Source: Actinomadura mexicana (GTDB lineage Bacteria; Actinomycetota; Actinomycetes; Streptosporangiales; Streptosporangiaceae). From it: a stretch of DNA of 63,027 nt. The stretch lies in assembly GCF_900188105.1 (NCBI RefSeq), contig NZ_FZNP01000027.1, forward strand, positions 1-63,027, given 5' to 3'. The position numbers and the translations under genes are program-made. Within the stretch, counting starts at the first letter, position 1. Every line of letters begins with the position of its first letter. This document shows positions 43,346 to 51,692 of this stretch, one piece after another. The notes below the pieces were generated by a model. It was not told where the DNA came from. It was given only the letters and a program-made list of their open reading frames with translations, and searched no databases.

Positions 43346-43753
43346 CTACGAGGCGGGCTCGTCCTCGTGCCCGGCCTTTTGCAGGAGGGCGCGCAGCAGT
43401 CTCTCGTCGTCCACGTCAAGGTCGGAGACGAAACGGGCCAGCACGCTCGGCCGGTCGGTGCCGCTCCCGTCCAGTTCCTTGAGCATGCGGAGGGCGGTCA
43501 GCGCGGCCGGATCGGCCACCGCGGGGCTGTAGGCGTAGGTACGGCCGGACCGTGTACGGCGCAGGACGCCCTTGGAATGCAGCCGGGACAAGATCGTGGT
43601 GATGGTCGTCCGGGCCAGATCCCCTCCCACGGCCGCGCGGACGTCGCGGACGGTCACGGGCTCCGCCGCGGCCCACAGAGTCTCGAGCACCGCGGCTTCG
43701 AGCTCGCCCGCGGGGCGGCGCGCTTGCGAGGTCACGAACCGAGTCTGCCACAC
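43346..43753 (-). CDS. BlaI/MecI-family repressor 3
   Basis: 135 residues from the GTG at 43753; a GTG at 43735 gives a start closer to the usual family length. 'GELEAAVLETLWAAAEPVTVRDVRAAVG' , recognition helix 'ARTTITTILSRLHSKGVL', wing 'GRTYAYSP', C-terminal 'DRPSVLARFVSDLDVDDERLL'. Divergent from the PAP2 gene across the twin operators at 43758-43791, so it should repress both itself and PAP2. It is tail to tail with the M56 gene. Confidence 0.9.
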   Translation of the reverse strand: MWQTRFVTSQARRPAGELEAAVLETLWAAAEPVTVRDVRAAVGGDLARTTITTILSRLHSKGVLRRTRSGRTYAYSPAVADPAALTALRMLKELDGSGTDRPSVLARFVSDLDVDDERLLRALLQKAGHEDEPAS

Positions 43754-43757
43754 GAGC

Positions 43758-43791
43758 GTCTACAGTCATGTAGACGACTACAGCACTGTAG
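43758..43791 (+). promoter_or_regulatory. Twin BlaI operators 4 and 5
   Basis: Site 4 is GTCTACA-GTCA-TGTAGAC (43758-43775, perfect 7-4-7). Site 5 is CTACAG-CA-CTGTAG (43778-43791, perfect). Their centres are 18 bases apart. Both carry the TACA/TGTA core of operator 3. They fill the space between the divergent BlaI 3 and PAP2 genes. Confidence 0.8.
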
Positions 43792-43824
43792 ACGAACGTC
43801 CCCCGAACATGATCGGACGACCTG

Positions 43825-44451
43825 ATGAGCGCTGCCGCGTCCCTGCTCGGTCCCGCCTCGTTCGACACGGGCCTGTACACCGAGGTGACCCGGCTGGCCC
43901 GGCGCAGCCCGGACCTTCTGGACGACACGATCGCCCTCTACTCCGCCGGCGGGCTGGTCCTGTTCGCGATCGCCATGGTGGCGGCCTGGTGGCTGGCGCG
44001 CCGCGCCGACGGCGCCACGATGGCGCGGGCACTGACGGCCCCCTTGGTGGTGGTCGTGCTCTACGGGGTGAACACCATGGTCAAGGGGACCGTCCACGAG
44101 GCCCGCCCCTGCCAGGCCATACCGGGCAGCTTCACGCTGGAGAGTTGCCCCCCGACGGGCGACTGGTCGTTTCCCAGCAATCACGCCGCCATCGCCTTCG
44201 CCGCGGCCACCGCGCTCTGGGCGGTCAACCGGCGGCTCGGCGCCGCGGTGATGGTGGCGGCCGTCCTCATGGCCGCCTCACGGGTGTGGGTGGGAGTCCA
44301 TTACCCGCACGATGTCGCCGTCGGGGCCGTCATCGGCACCGTCCTCGCGGCGCCGCTCACACTGGCCGCCGGAAGGACCGCACCGCTGGTGGAGCGCGCC
44401 CGCACGGGCCGGCTCCGTCCCCTGCTGTCCGCCCGACCCGCTGCCGGATGA
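43825..44451 (+). CDS. PAP2-family membrane phosphatase 1
   Basis: 208 residues with about five TM helices. Phosphatase motifs: 'KGTVHEARP' (C1), 'WSFPSNHAAIAF' (C2, PSNH) and 'SRVWVGVHYPHDV' (C3). Expected to dephosphorylate undecaprenyl pyrophosphate or other lipid phosphates at the outer face of the membrane. Its promoter overlaps the twin BlaI operators. The response regulator begins 47 bases downstream. Confidence 0.9.
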   Translation: MSAAASLLGPASFDTGLYTEVTRLARRSPDLLDDTIALYSAGGLVLFAIAMVAAWWLARRADGATMARALTAPLVVVVLYGVNTMVKGTVHEARPCQAIPGSFTLESCPPTGDWSFPSNHAAIAFAAATALWAVNRRLGAAVMVAAVLMAASRVWVGVHYPHDVAVGAVIGTVLAAPLTLAAGRTAPLVERARTGRLRPLLSARPAAG

Positions 44452-44485
44452 ACGCCGCCGGGCCTGCGCCCCGCGGTGGCGTGTC

Positions 44486-44491
44486 TAGCAT
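44486..44491 (+). promoter_or_regulatory. Candidate -10 of a leaderless promoter (response regulator 1)
   Basis: TAGCAT seven bases before the GTG at 44499, the same arrangement as at 35926 and 57006. This decides the start at GTG 44499 over the ATG at 44490, which lies inside the hexamer. Confidence 0.45.
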
Positions 44492-44498
44492 GGGAAGC

Positions 44499-45185
44499 GT
44501 GGCTGCACGGCTAGTGATCGTCGAGGATGACCCGGTCATCGGCACGGAACTGGCCGAGGCGCTGACCGGCCACGGCTATGGCGTTGTCCTCGCAGCCAAC
44601 GCGCAGGAGGCCATCGACTCGGCAGGGACGTGCCCTCCTGACCTGATCCTCCTCGATCTCGGGCTGCCGGACATGGACGGCCCGGTTCTGTGCCGGAGGC
44701 TGCGCGCCGCCTTGCCCGACTCGGTCATCGTGGTGCTGACAGCCCGTGTGGAGGAGCTCGACGTGATCGTCGCCCTGGACGCCGGTGCGGACGACTATCT
44801 GACCAAGCCGTTCCGCCTCACCGAGCTGCTGGCCCGGCTGCGGGCGCATCTGCGCCGCCAGCGGGTGCTGCCCGACGACCGTGCTGTCGAGGTTGGCCGG
44901 TTGCGGCTGGACCTGGCCGCCCGGCGGACGTTCCTTGGCGATGTCGAGCTGGAATTGCGCCCGAAGGAGTTCGACCTGCTCGTGGTCCTGGTGTCCCGGG
45001 CCGGCCAGGTCGTCAGCCGGGAGCAGTTGATGGACGAGGTCTGGGACGTCAACTGGTTCGGCTCCACCAAGACGCTGGACGTGCACGTCTCGGCCCTGCG
45101 CCGCAAGCTCGCCCTGATCGGCGAGGATCCCGGGCGTATCACCACCCTGCGCGGGCGCGGCTACCGCTACGAGATCGACGTGTGA
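44499..45185 (+). CDS. OmpR/PhoB-type response regulator 1
   Basis: 228 residues from the GTG at 44499. Receiver: acidic pair in 'LVIVEDDPVIG', phospho-Asp in 'LILLDLGLPDMDG', Thr in 'VVLTARVEE', Lys in 'DDYLTKPFRL'. C-terminal winged helix: 'ELELRPKEFDLLVVLVSRAGQVVSREQLMDEVWD' pattern, with 'KTLDVHVSALRRKL' and 'LRGRGYRYEID'. It regulates transcription after phosphorylation by its kinase, presumably the convergent gene whose 3' end overlaps by 19 bases. A tail-to-tail RR/HK arrangement is less common than an operon. Confidence 0.9.
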   Translation: MAARLVIVEDDPVIGTELAEALTGHGYGVVLAANAQEAIDSAGTCPPDLILLDLGLPDMDGPVLCRRLRAALPDSVIVVLTARVEELDVIVALDAGADDYLTKPFRLTELLARLRAHLRRQRVLPDDRAVEVGRLRLDLAARRTFLGDVELELRPKEFDLLVVLVSRAGQVVSREQLMDEVWDVNWFGSTKTLDVHVSALRRKLALIGEDPGRITTLRGRGYRYEIDV

Positions 45186-46543
45186 GCCGGCGGATCCGCG
45201 GGGTCGTCCGCGGCGGGCAGCAGAAGTGTGAACACCGGCGGGCGGGCGCGGCGCAGCACGAGCCGGCCGCCCTCGGCCTCAGCCAGGGAACGCGCCAGCG
45301 CGAGCCCGATTCCGTGCCCTCCGGACGAGGTCCCCGCACCTGCCGGACGGGCATATCGGCGGGCGAAGACGTCGGGTGCATCGTCGGGGATGCCCGCTCC
45401 CTCGTCGGTGACGTCGATGGCCAGCCCGCCGCCGGCATCGCCGGCCTGGACGGTGACCTCGCCGTGGCCGTGTTCCAGGGCGTTGCCGAGTAGGACGTCC
45501 AAGATCTGTGATACCGCCGCGGACGCCGCTCGCACCTCGGGCAGAGGTTGCTGGCTCTCGATCGTGAGCGGACGGCCCCGGGCGGCCAGCGGGCCGTGCC
45601 AGCGGAGCCGGATGTCCTCCAGCAACGCCGGGACATCGAGCGGCCTGCGTTCCAGTTCACTGTCGCGGGCCAGGTCGAGCAACTCGTCGATGATGCGCTG
45701 GAGGCGGTGGCCCCGCTCGATCGCGGTGCCGATCGCGGCGGGCAGATCCGCGTCCCGCCGTTCCAGAGCGGACTCCAGGCCGAGGAGCAGACCGGTGAGC
45801 GGTGTTCGCAACTGGTGCGAGACGTCGGCGCTGAAGGCGCGTTCCCGCTCCAGGACCGAGCCGAGACGGCGAGCGGTCGCCTCAAGGGCCAGGCCCGCCG
45901 CGTCGGCCTCCCGCACGCCCGAGCGCGGGCCCTGGACGCTGAAGTCGCCGCCGCCGAGCCGGCGGGCCGCGTCCGTCAGCCGTTCCAGCGGGGTGGCCAG
46001 CCGCCTGGCGAGGTAGCGGGCGAGCAGTGCGGCCATGCCGATGATCAGCAGGGCGAGCCCGGCCATCGCGAGCAATGCCCGCTCGACCCGGTCGGTGGTC
46101 AGATCGTAGGGCGCGCTGACCCGGACGATCGCGGCGACGCCCTCGTCGGAGGGGACCGGGGCCGAGACCGCGATCTGACCGTGTTCTACGAGGTCGTGGA
46201 CCCGCCCGTCGCGTCCCTGGGCGGCCAACCCGGATCCGGACGGTCCGTTTCCGGTCAACAAGGTGCCGTCGAGCCGGTAGACGCCCATGGTCAGATGAGG
46301 CGAGAGTCCCGCCGGCGGCCGCACGCTCCGGGGCCTCTGGGCCAGGTCGTCGGGGACCACGGCGGCGATCCGCGTGGCGTCCCGTTCGAGCCTGGTGACC
46401 GTTTCGTCCCGGTAGAGCCGCTGCACCGCGAAGGCCAGCGGCATGGCGAACAGAACGATGGCCAGGGCCGTGACCCCGACGATCGCGACCAGTACCTGCC
46501 GGCGCAGTGGCCTGCTTCCGGCGGCGGCATCCGAATCGTCCAC
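45167..46543 (-). CDS. Sensor histidine kinase 1
   Basis: 458 residues. TM1 'VLVAIVGVTALAIVLFAMPLAF', an extracytoplasmic sensor of ~125 residues, TM2 'ALLAMAGLALLIIGMAALL', HAMP, then H-box 'FSADVSHQLRTPL' (phospho-His), N-box 'DVLLGNALEHG', G1 'DVTDEGAGIPDD' and G2 'GGHGIGLALARSL'. The ATPase lid is intact. It is divergent from the lipoprotein-ABC operon at 46758 and convergent with its regulator. The ABC operon is a plausible target, in the manner of peptide-sensing modules (inference). Confidence 0.9.
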   Translation of the reverse strand: MDDSDAAAGSRPLRRQVLVAIVGVTALAIVLFAMPLAFAVQRLYRDETVTRLERDATRIAAVVPDDLAQRPRSVRPPAGLSPHLTMGVYRLDGTLLTGNGPSGSGLAAQGRDGRVHDLVEHGQIAVSAPVPSDEGVAAIVRVSAPYDLTTDRVERALLAMAGLALLIIGMAALLARYLARRLATPLERLTDAARRLGGGDFSVQGPRSGVREADAAGLALEATARRLGSVLERERAFSADVSHQLRTPLTGLLLGLESALERRDADLPAAIGTAIERGHRLQRIIDELLDLARDSELERRPLDVPALLEDIRLRWHGPLAARGRPLTIESQQPLPEVRAASAAVSQILDVLLGNALEHGHGEVTVQAGDAGGGLAIDVTDEGAGIPDDAPDVFARRYARPAGAGTSSGGHGIGLALARSLAEAEGGRLVLRRARPPVFTLLLPAADDPADPPAHTSIS

Positions 46544-46757
46544 GAACGCCAGCCTCCCACCGGGAGGGTAAGGGGAGTCCTAAGCCCTGGACCGAGGCGA
46601 TGTACGGGGCGGGTGCGCACCGGCCAGGCAAGCGGATTTAGGAGGCTGCGCTTGTCCTCCGTTAACCGTGGCTGCCTGTCCGCTCACCCGCAGGCTCCTA
46701 GCGTGAGGGCGCACGTCCTGGTCAAGGCCGGAATCGGCCGTGGGTGAGGAGCAACCG

Positions 46758-47384
46758 ATGCGAATGAAGAGCGTGGTGGCGGCCGGTGCCGTGGTGGCGA
46801 TCGCGGCCGCCGGCTGCGGGGGAGGCAAGCCGTCCTCGACGGGCCCGCCGCCCCCGTCGTCCAGCCGCACGCCGGCGACCGGTGGGGGCAGGGCCCCCGC
46901 CCCGGTCGAGACCGAGTCGAACCCGCCCGGGGACATACCGGACAACACTGCGTTCGTGCCCTTCCGGCCGGCCGGCGGGCGGTACGAGGTCACAGTGCCC
47001 GAGGGGTGGGCGCGGACCGGTCTGCCCACGGGGGCGGGCTTCACCGACAAGCTCAACTCGGTCCGGGTCGAGGTCGTGCCCGCGTCCACCGCTCCCACGG
47101 TGCGAAGCGCGCGTGACAGCGAGGCCCCCAAGATCAAGGCGACCAAGATGACCGTGGTGAGGGCCGACAGTGTCCAGCGGAAGGGAGGCACCGCCGTCCG
47201 GCTGGTCTACCGCTTCGACAGCGCCCCCGACCCCGTGACCGGCAAGGTGGTCCGCGACGAGGCCGAACGCTACGAGTTCTTCAAGGCCGGCCATGAGGCC
47301 GTGCTCACCCTGTCCGGGCCGGTGGGGGCCGACAACGTCGACCCGTGGCGGACGGTCTCCGACTCGTTCCGGTGGCTGCCGTGA
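46758..47384 (+). CDS. Lipoprotein upstream of an FtsX-type ABC exporter
   Basis: 208 residues from the ATG at 46758 (GAGGAG upstream). Lipobox 'AIAAAGCGGG', a Pro/Ser/Thr-rich linker, then a compact domain ('FRPAGGRYEVTVPEGWART', 'FTDKLNSVRVEVVP', 'VRLVYRFDSAPDPVTG', 'VDPWRTVSDSFRWLP'). This resembles LpqN/PsbP-like small extracytoplasmic domains. It overlaps the first ATPase gene by four bases (GTGA), so it is probably the exporter's accessory lipoprotein. Confidence 0.82.
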   Translation: MRMKSVVAAGAVVAIAAAGCGGGKPSSTGPPPPSSSRTPATGGGRAPAPVETESNPPGDIPDNTAFVPFRPAGGRYEVTVPEGWARTGLPTGAGFTDKLNSVRVEVVPASTAPTVRSARDSEAPKIKATKMTVVRADSVQRKGGTAVRLVYRFDSAPDPVTGKVVRDEAERYEFFKAGHEAVLTLSGPVGADNVDPWRTVSDSFRWLP

Positions 47385-48049
47385 CCGCGCCCGCGCCGAC
47401 CCTGGAGGCGGACGGACTCTACCGGTTCTACCGGGCAGGGGACGAGGAGACGCAGGCCCTGCGAGGAGTCGAACTGACCGTCTCCGCGGGCGAGTTCGTC
47501 GCGGTGACCGGGCCGTCCGGATCGGGCAAGTCCTCCCTGCTGGCGTGCCTGGCCGGCCTGGACGAACCCGACGGCGGCACCGTGCGCGTCGGCGGTGTCC
47601 GGATCAGCCACCGCCCGCAGGCCGAACGCACGGCCCTGCGGGCACGCCTGATCGGCATGCTCTTCCAGTCGGGGAACCTGCTGGAGCACCTCACCGTCCG
47701 GGCCAACATCGACCTGGCGCAACGTCTGGCCGGACGTCACGACGCCGCGTGGCGGACCGTGCTCCTGGACGGGCTCGGGCTGAGCGGCCGGGGCCGGGCC
47801 CGGCCGGCCCAGTTGTCCGGCGGGGAGTCCGCCCGGGCGGGTTTGGCCGTCGCGCTGGCCAATCGGCCCGCGCTGCTGCTGGCCGACGAGCCCACCGGCG
47901 AACTGGACCGGCATACCGAACGGCGTGTCCTCGACCTGCTGCGAGATCAGGCCGGACGAGGCACCGCCGTGCTGGTGGCCTCGCACAGCCCGGCCGTCGC
48001 CGCAGCTGCGGACCGGACGATCGCGCTCGCCGACGGGCGGCGGATATGA
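47381..48049 (+). CDS. ABC transporter ATPase 1 (MacB/LolD-like)
   Basis: 222 residues from the GTG at 47381. Walker A 'GPSGSGKSS', Q-loop 'LFQSGNLLEH', signature 'LSGGESARAGLAVAL' (LSGGE), Walker B 'ALLLADEPTGELD', H-loop 'VLVASHSPAV'. FtsX-linked ATPases hydrolyse ATP to drive mechanotransmission across the membrane. Overlaps the genes on both sides by 4 bases. Confidence 0.92.
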   Translation: MTAPAPTLEADGLYRFYRAGDEETQALRGVELTVSAGEFVAVTGPSGSGKSSLLACLAGLDEPDGGTVRVGGVRISHRPQAERTALRARLIGMLFQSGNLLEHLTVRANIDLAQRLAGRHDAAWRTVLLDGLGLSGRGRARPAQLSGGESARAGLAVALANRPALLLADEPTGELDRHTERRVLDLLRDQAGRGTAVLVASHSPAVAAAADRTIALADGRRI

Positions 48050-48735
48050 CCGGCCCGGGACACGAGGATCGGCTGGTCCGGCTCACCGATGTGGCCCGGA
48101 CGTACGGCCGTGGCTCCGACGCGGTCGTCGCGGTGCACGGGGTGACCTGCGCGCTGGGCCGGACGGACCGGGTCGCGATCACCGGGGCGTCGGGCTCCGG
48201 CAAGTCCACTCTGCTGCACCTGATCAGCGGCCTGGACGAGCCGACCACCGGGCGGATCGACTGGCCCGGGCTCGGCGGCCGGCCGTTCGGCAGGCCGGGG
48301 GTCGCGGGGATGGTCTTTCAGGGGCCCAGCCTGATCGCCCCGCTGGACGTGCTGGGCAACGTCGCGCTGCCCCTGATATTGGCGGGGACGGCGGAAAGGG
48401 ATGCGCTCGACCGGGCCCGGCTGGCACTGGACGCCCTCGGCCTGGTGGACCTTTCGGCCCGGCTGCCGGAGGAACTGTCCGGCGGGCAGGCCCAGCGGGC
48501 CGCCGTCGCCCGCGTGCTGGCCGCCGAGCCGGCCCTGATCGTGGCCGACGAGCCGACCGCGCAGCTCGGTTCCGCACATGCCGCCCAGGTCATCGACCTG
48601 CTGGTGAAGGCGGCCGACGACCTGGAGGCCGGGCTGATCGTGGCGACCCACGACCCGCACATGGCCGAACGACTGCCGTGTCGCTGGCGGATGGCCGACG
48701 GCGCGCTCATGGAAGGAGAGCCATGCTCGTCCTGA
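48046..48735 (+). CDS. ABC transporter ATPase 2 (MacB/LolD-like)
   Basis: 229 residues, ATG at 48046 in an ATGA overlap. Walker A 'GASGSGKST', Q-loop 'VFQGPSLIAPLDV', signature 'LSGGQAQRAAVARVL', Walker B 'ALIVADEPTAQL' and H-loop 'LIVATHDPHM'. 'EPTAQL' departs from the usual EPTGxLD: the D-loop Asp is absent (LGS). With ATPase 1 (DEPTGELD intact) it may form an asymmetric pair on the single two-module permease. Confidence 0.9.
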   Translation: MTGPGHEDRLVRLTDVARTYGRGSDAVVAVHGVTCALGRTDRVAITGASGSGKSTLLHLISGLDEPTTGRIDWPGLGGRPFGRPGVAGMVFQGPSLIAPLDVLGNVALPLILAGTAERDALDRARLALDALGLVDLSARLPEELSGGQAQRAAVARVLAAEPALIVADEPTAQLGSAHAAQVIDLLVKAADDLEAGLIVATHDPHMAERLPCRWRMADGALMEGEPCSS

Positions 48736-51440
48736 TGTGGCTGCGCGGGCTGCTCGCCCGCCGCGCCGCCCGGCTGATCATGACCAGCGCGGGCATAGCC
48801 GTCGCGGTGGCGCTGCTGGCCTCGCTCGGAACGTTCCTGGCGTCCGCCAAGTCGACGATGACCCAGCGTTCGGCCTCCCGTGTCGCGGTGGACTGGCAGG
48901 TCGAGTTGCAGCACGGCGCCGCCGTTCCCGACCTGCGGGCAGCGGACCCGCACATCACCGAAGCCCTCCCCGTCGGGTTCGCCGCGACCACCGGACTCGA
49001 ATCACGCGCCCAGGGACAGGTCCTCAACACCGGCTCCGGCCAGGTACTGGGCCTGCCGCCCGGATACCCGGCCGCCTTCCCCGGGGAACTGCGTGCGCTG
49101 ACCGGGCGGCCCGACGGGGTGCTGCTGGCCCAGCAGACCGCCGCCAACCTGCACGCGGTTCCCGGCTCGACCGTCACGATCCACCGGGCCGGGCTCCCGG
49201 ACGCGACGGTCAAGGTCGACGGAGTCGCCGACCTTCCCGAAGCCGACTCCCTCTTCCAGAAGGTCGGCGCGCCCGTGGGGGCGCAGCCGCAGGCCCCTCC
49301 GGACAACGTGGTGATACTGCCCGCCGCGACCTGGCACCGGCTGTTCGACACCGCCGCCGGTGACCAGGTCCACACCCAGGTGCACGTGCGGCTGCGGCAC
49401 GACCTGCCCGCCGACCCCGCCTCCGCCTACGTCCAGGACACCGGCGCCGCCCGCAACCTTGAGGCGCGGCTGGCCGGCGCCGGACTGGTCGGCGACAACC
49501 TGGGCGCCGCGCTCGGCGCCGCTCGCGAAGACGCCGCTTACGCGCAGATGCTCTTCCTGTTCCTCGGCGTGCCCGGCGCGGCACTCGCGGCGATGCTCAC
49601 CGCCCTCGTCGCGGCCTCTGGAGCGCCGCGGCGGCGAGCCGAACAGGGGCTGCTGCGGACACGGGGAGCGTCCCCCCGCACCCTGCTCAGCCTCGCCCTC
49701 GTCGAAGCGACCACAACGGGCGTCGCCGGCGCCGCCGCTGGACTGGCGCTGGCCGCGCTCACCGGACGGCTCGTCTTCGGGACCACCAGGTTCGGCACCA
49801 CGACCGGCACGACGGCGCTGTGGGGTGCGATCGCCGCCGTCACCGGACTGCTCATCGCCGCGCTGACCGTCCTGCTGCCCGCCGCCCGCGACGCCCGTAC
49901 AGTCGGCGTCGTGACCGCCCGCCGGGCGATCGGCCCGGCCCGTCGCGACCCCACCTGGCTCCGGTACGGGCTCGACCTGTGGCTGCTGGCCGCCTCCGGC
50001 CTCGTTTTCTGGATCACCGCCCGCAACAACTACTCCGTCGTCCTCGTGCCGGAGGGACTGCCCACCATCTCCGTCAGCTACTGGGCCTTCGCCGGTCCCG
50101 CGCTGCTGTGGCTCGGTGGAGGACTGCTGGCCTGGCGCGTCGTCCACACGCTGCTCGCCCCGCGCCGGCGATCCGTACCCGGTCTCAGCGACGACACAGG
50201 CAGGGCCGAGCGAGACACGGAGCCGCTGCGGCGACGTCTCGTCACAGGCCTGCTGCGCCCCATCGCCGGGCCGCTGTCGGGCACTGTCACCGCCACCCTC
50301 GGTGGCCAGCGCAAACTGCTCGCCCGCACGGTGGCCCTGGCCGCCCTCGCCGTGGTGTTCGCGGCGTCCACCGCCGTGTTCGACGCGACCTACCGGCAGC
50401 AGGCCGTCGCGGACGCCCAGCTCACCAACGGCGCCGACGTCACCGTCACCGAGTCACCCGGCGCCCACGTGCCGCCGGCCCAGGAGAAGACGATCGCCGC
50501 CGCTCCGGGCGTCTCCACGGTCGAACCGCTCCAGCACCGCTTCGCCTATGTCGGTTCCGACCTCCAGGACCTCTACGGTGTGCGGACCTCGACCATCGGC
50601 CGGACCACCCACCTCCAGGACGCCTACTTCGGCGGCGGAACCGCCCACGACATGATCGGCCGGCTGGCGCACCGCCCCGACGCCGTGCTGGTCAGCCAGG
50701 AGACCGCGCACGACTTCCAGCTGCACCCGGGTGACCTGCTGCGGCTGCGGCTCCAGGACGGCCGGACCAAGCAGTACCGCACCGTCCCCTTCCACTACGC
50801 CGGCGTCGTCAAGGAGTTCCCCACCGCGCCGCGCGACAGCTTCCTGGTCGCCAACGCGAGCTATGTCGCACAGAAGACCGGCACCGACACCGTCGGTTCC
50901 TTCCTGGTCGGCACACGGAACGGTGCCTCGCCTCCGGCCGTGGCCGGCGCGCTCCGCGCCCGCCTAGGCCCGCAGGCACAGATCACCGACCTGCACACCA
51001 CCCGCACAGTCGTCGGCTCCAGCCTCACCGCCGTCGACCTCGGCGGCCTCACCCGCATCGAGCTGGGCTACGCCCTCGCCCTGATCACCTTTGCCACCGG
51101 CCTGCTCCTGGCGCTCGGCCTCAGCGAACGCCGCCGCACCTTCGCGCTCGTCCGCACACTGGGCGCACGGCCCCGCCAGATCGGTGCCTTCGTCTGGGCC
51201 GAGGTCGCCCTGATCCTGACCGGCGCCGCAGCATTCGGCACCCTCATCGGCTGGGCCCTGGCACACATGCTCGTCAAGGTTCTGACCGGCGTCTTCGACC
51301 CGCCACCCGACCACCTCGCCGTACCCTGGGCTTATCTCGTCGCCGTCGCCGCCACAGCCGTCGCGGCCATGGGCGCCGCCGCCCTCATCGCGCTGCACGC
51401 TGCCCGCCGCCCGCCCCTGAGCGTTCTGCGTGATCTCTGA
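48723..51440 (+). CDS. FtsX-like two-module ABC permease (905 aa)
   Basis: ATG at 48723 with GGAAGGAG upstream, overlapping ATPase 2 by 13 bases. N-terminal TM helix, a large extracytoplasmic (MacB-PCD-like) domain, three TM helices ('MLFLFLGVPGAALAAMLTALVAASG'), a central linker with extra TM helices, a second TM helix plus periplasmic domain, and a final three-helix FtsX module ('ELGYALALITFATGLLLALGLSERR', 'LVRTLGARPRQIGAFVWAE'). The last block carries the conserved cytosolic coupling motif. Such permeases export or extract lipoproteins and antimicrobial peptides, or transmit force to cell-wall enzymes. The cargo is unknown. Confidence 0.9.
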   Translation: MLVLMWLRGLLARRAARLIMTSAGIAVAVALLASLGTFLASAKSTMTQRSASRVAVDWQVELQHGAAVPDLRAADPHITEALPVGFAATTGLESRAQGQVLNTGSGQVLGLPPGYPAAFPGELRALTGRPDGVLLAQQTAANLHAVPGSTVTIHRAGLPDATVKVDGVADLPEADSLFQKVGAPVGAQPQAPPDNVVILPAATWHRLFDTAAGDQVHTQVHVRLRHDLPADPASAYVQDTGAARNLEARLAGAGLVGDNLGAALGAAREDAAYAQMLFLFLGVPGAALAAMLTALVAASGAPRRRAEQGLLRTRGASPRTLLSLALVEATTTGVAGAAAGLALAALTGRLVFGTTRFGTTTGTTALWGAIAAVTGLLIAALTVLLPAARDARTVGVVTARRAIGPARRDPTWLRYGLDLWLLAASGLVFWITARNNYSVVLVPEGLPTISVSYWAFAGPALLWLGGGLLAWRVVHTLLAPRRRSVPGLSDDTGRAERDTEPLRRRLVTGLLRPIAGPLSGTVTATLGGQRKLLARTVALAALAVVFAASTAVFDATYRQQAVADAQLTNGADVTVTESPGAHVPPAQEKTIAAAPGVSTVEPLQHRFAYVGSDLQDLYGVRTSTIGRTTHLQDAYFGGGTAHDMIGRLAHRPDAVLVSQETAHDFQLHPGDLLRLRLQDGRTKQYRTVPFHYAGVVKEFPTAPRDSFLVANASYVAQKTGTDTVGSFLVGTRNGASPPAVAGALRARLGPQAQITDLHTTRTVVGSSLTAVDLGGLTRIELGYALALITFATGLLLALGLSERRRTFALVRTLGARPRQIGAFVWAEVALILTGAAAFGTLIGWALAHMLVKVLTGVFDPPPDHLAVPWAYLVAVAATAVAAMGAAALIALHAARRPPLSVLRDL

Positions 51441-51692
51441 GGTGCCTCGGTTTCGCCGACAGGAGGGGCCCGGCGTTCACACCCCCAAGTACCGTCCCTT
51501 CCGCTTCGGTGCAGACGGCACGGTACCGCGTGGGTGTTCGTTCCAAGGGAAGGAGCATCGGCATGGTGGGGAACGCGGGCCGTGAGCGACGCCGAGACGG
51601 GCCTGGGCTGGTCGGTTGGGATCACCCCCGCCGGGTACTTCCGCGCCACGGCGCCCGCTGGCGCTCATGACGTCGGGGAGAGGGTACCGGTG

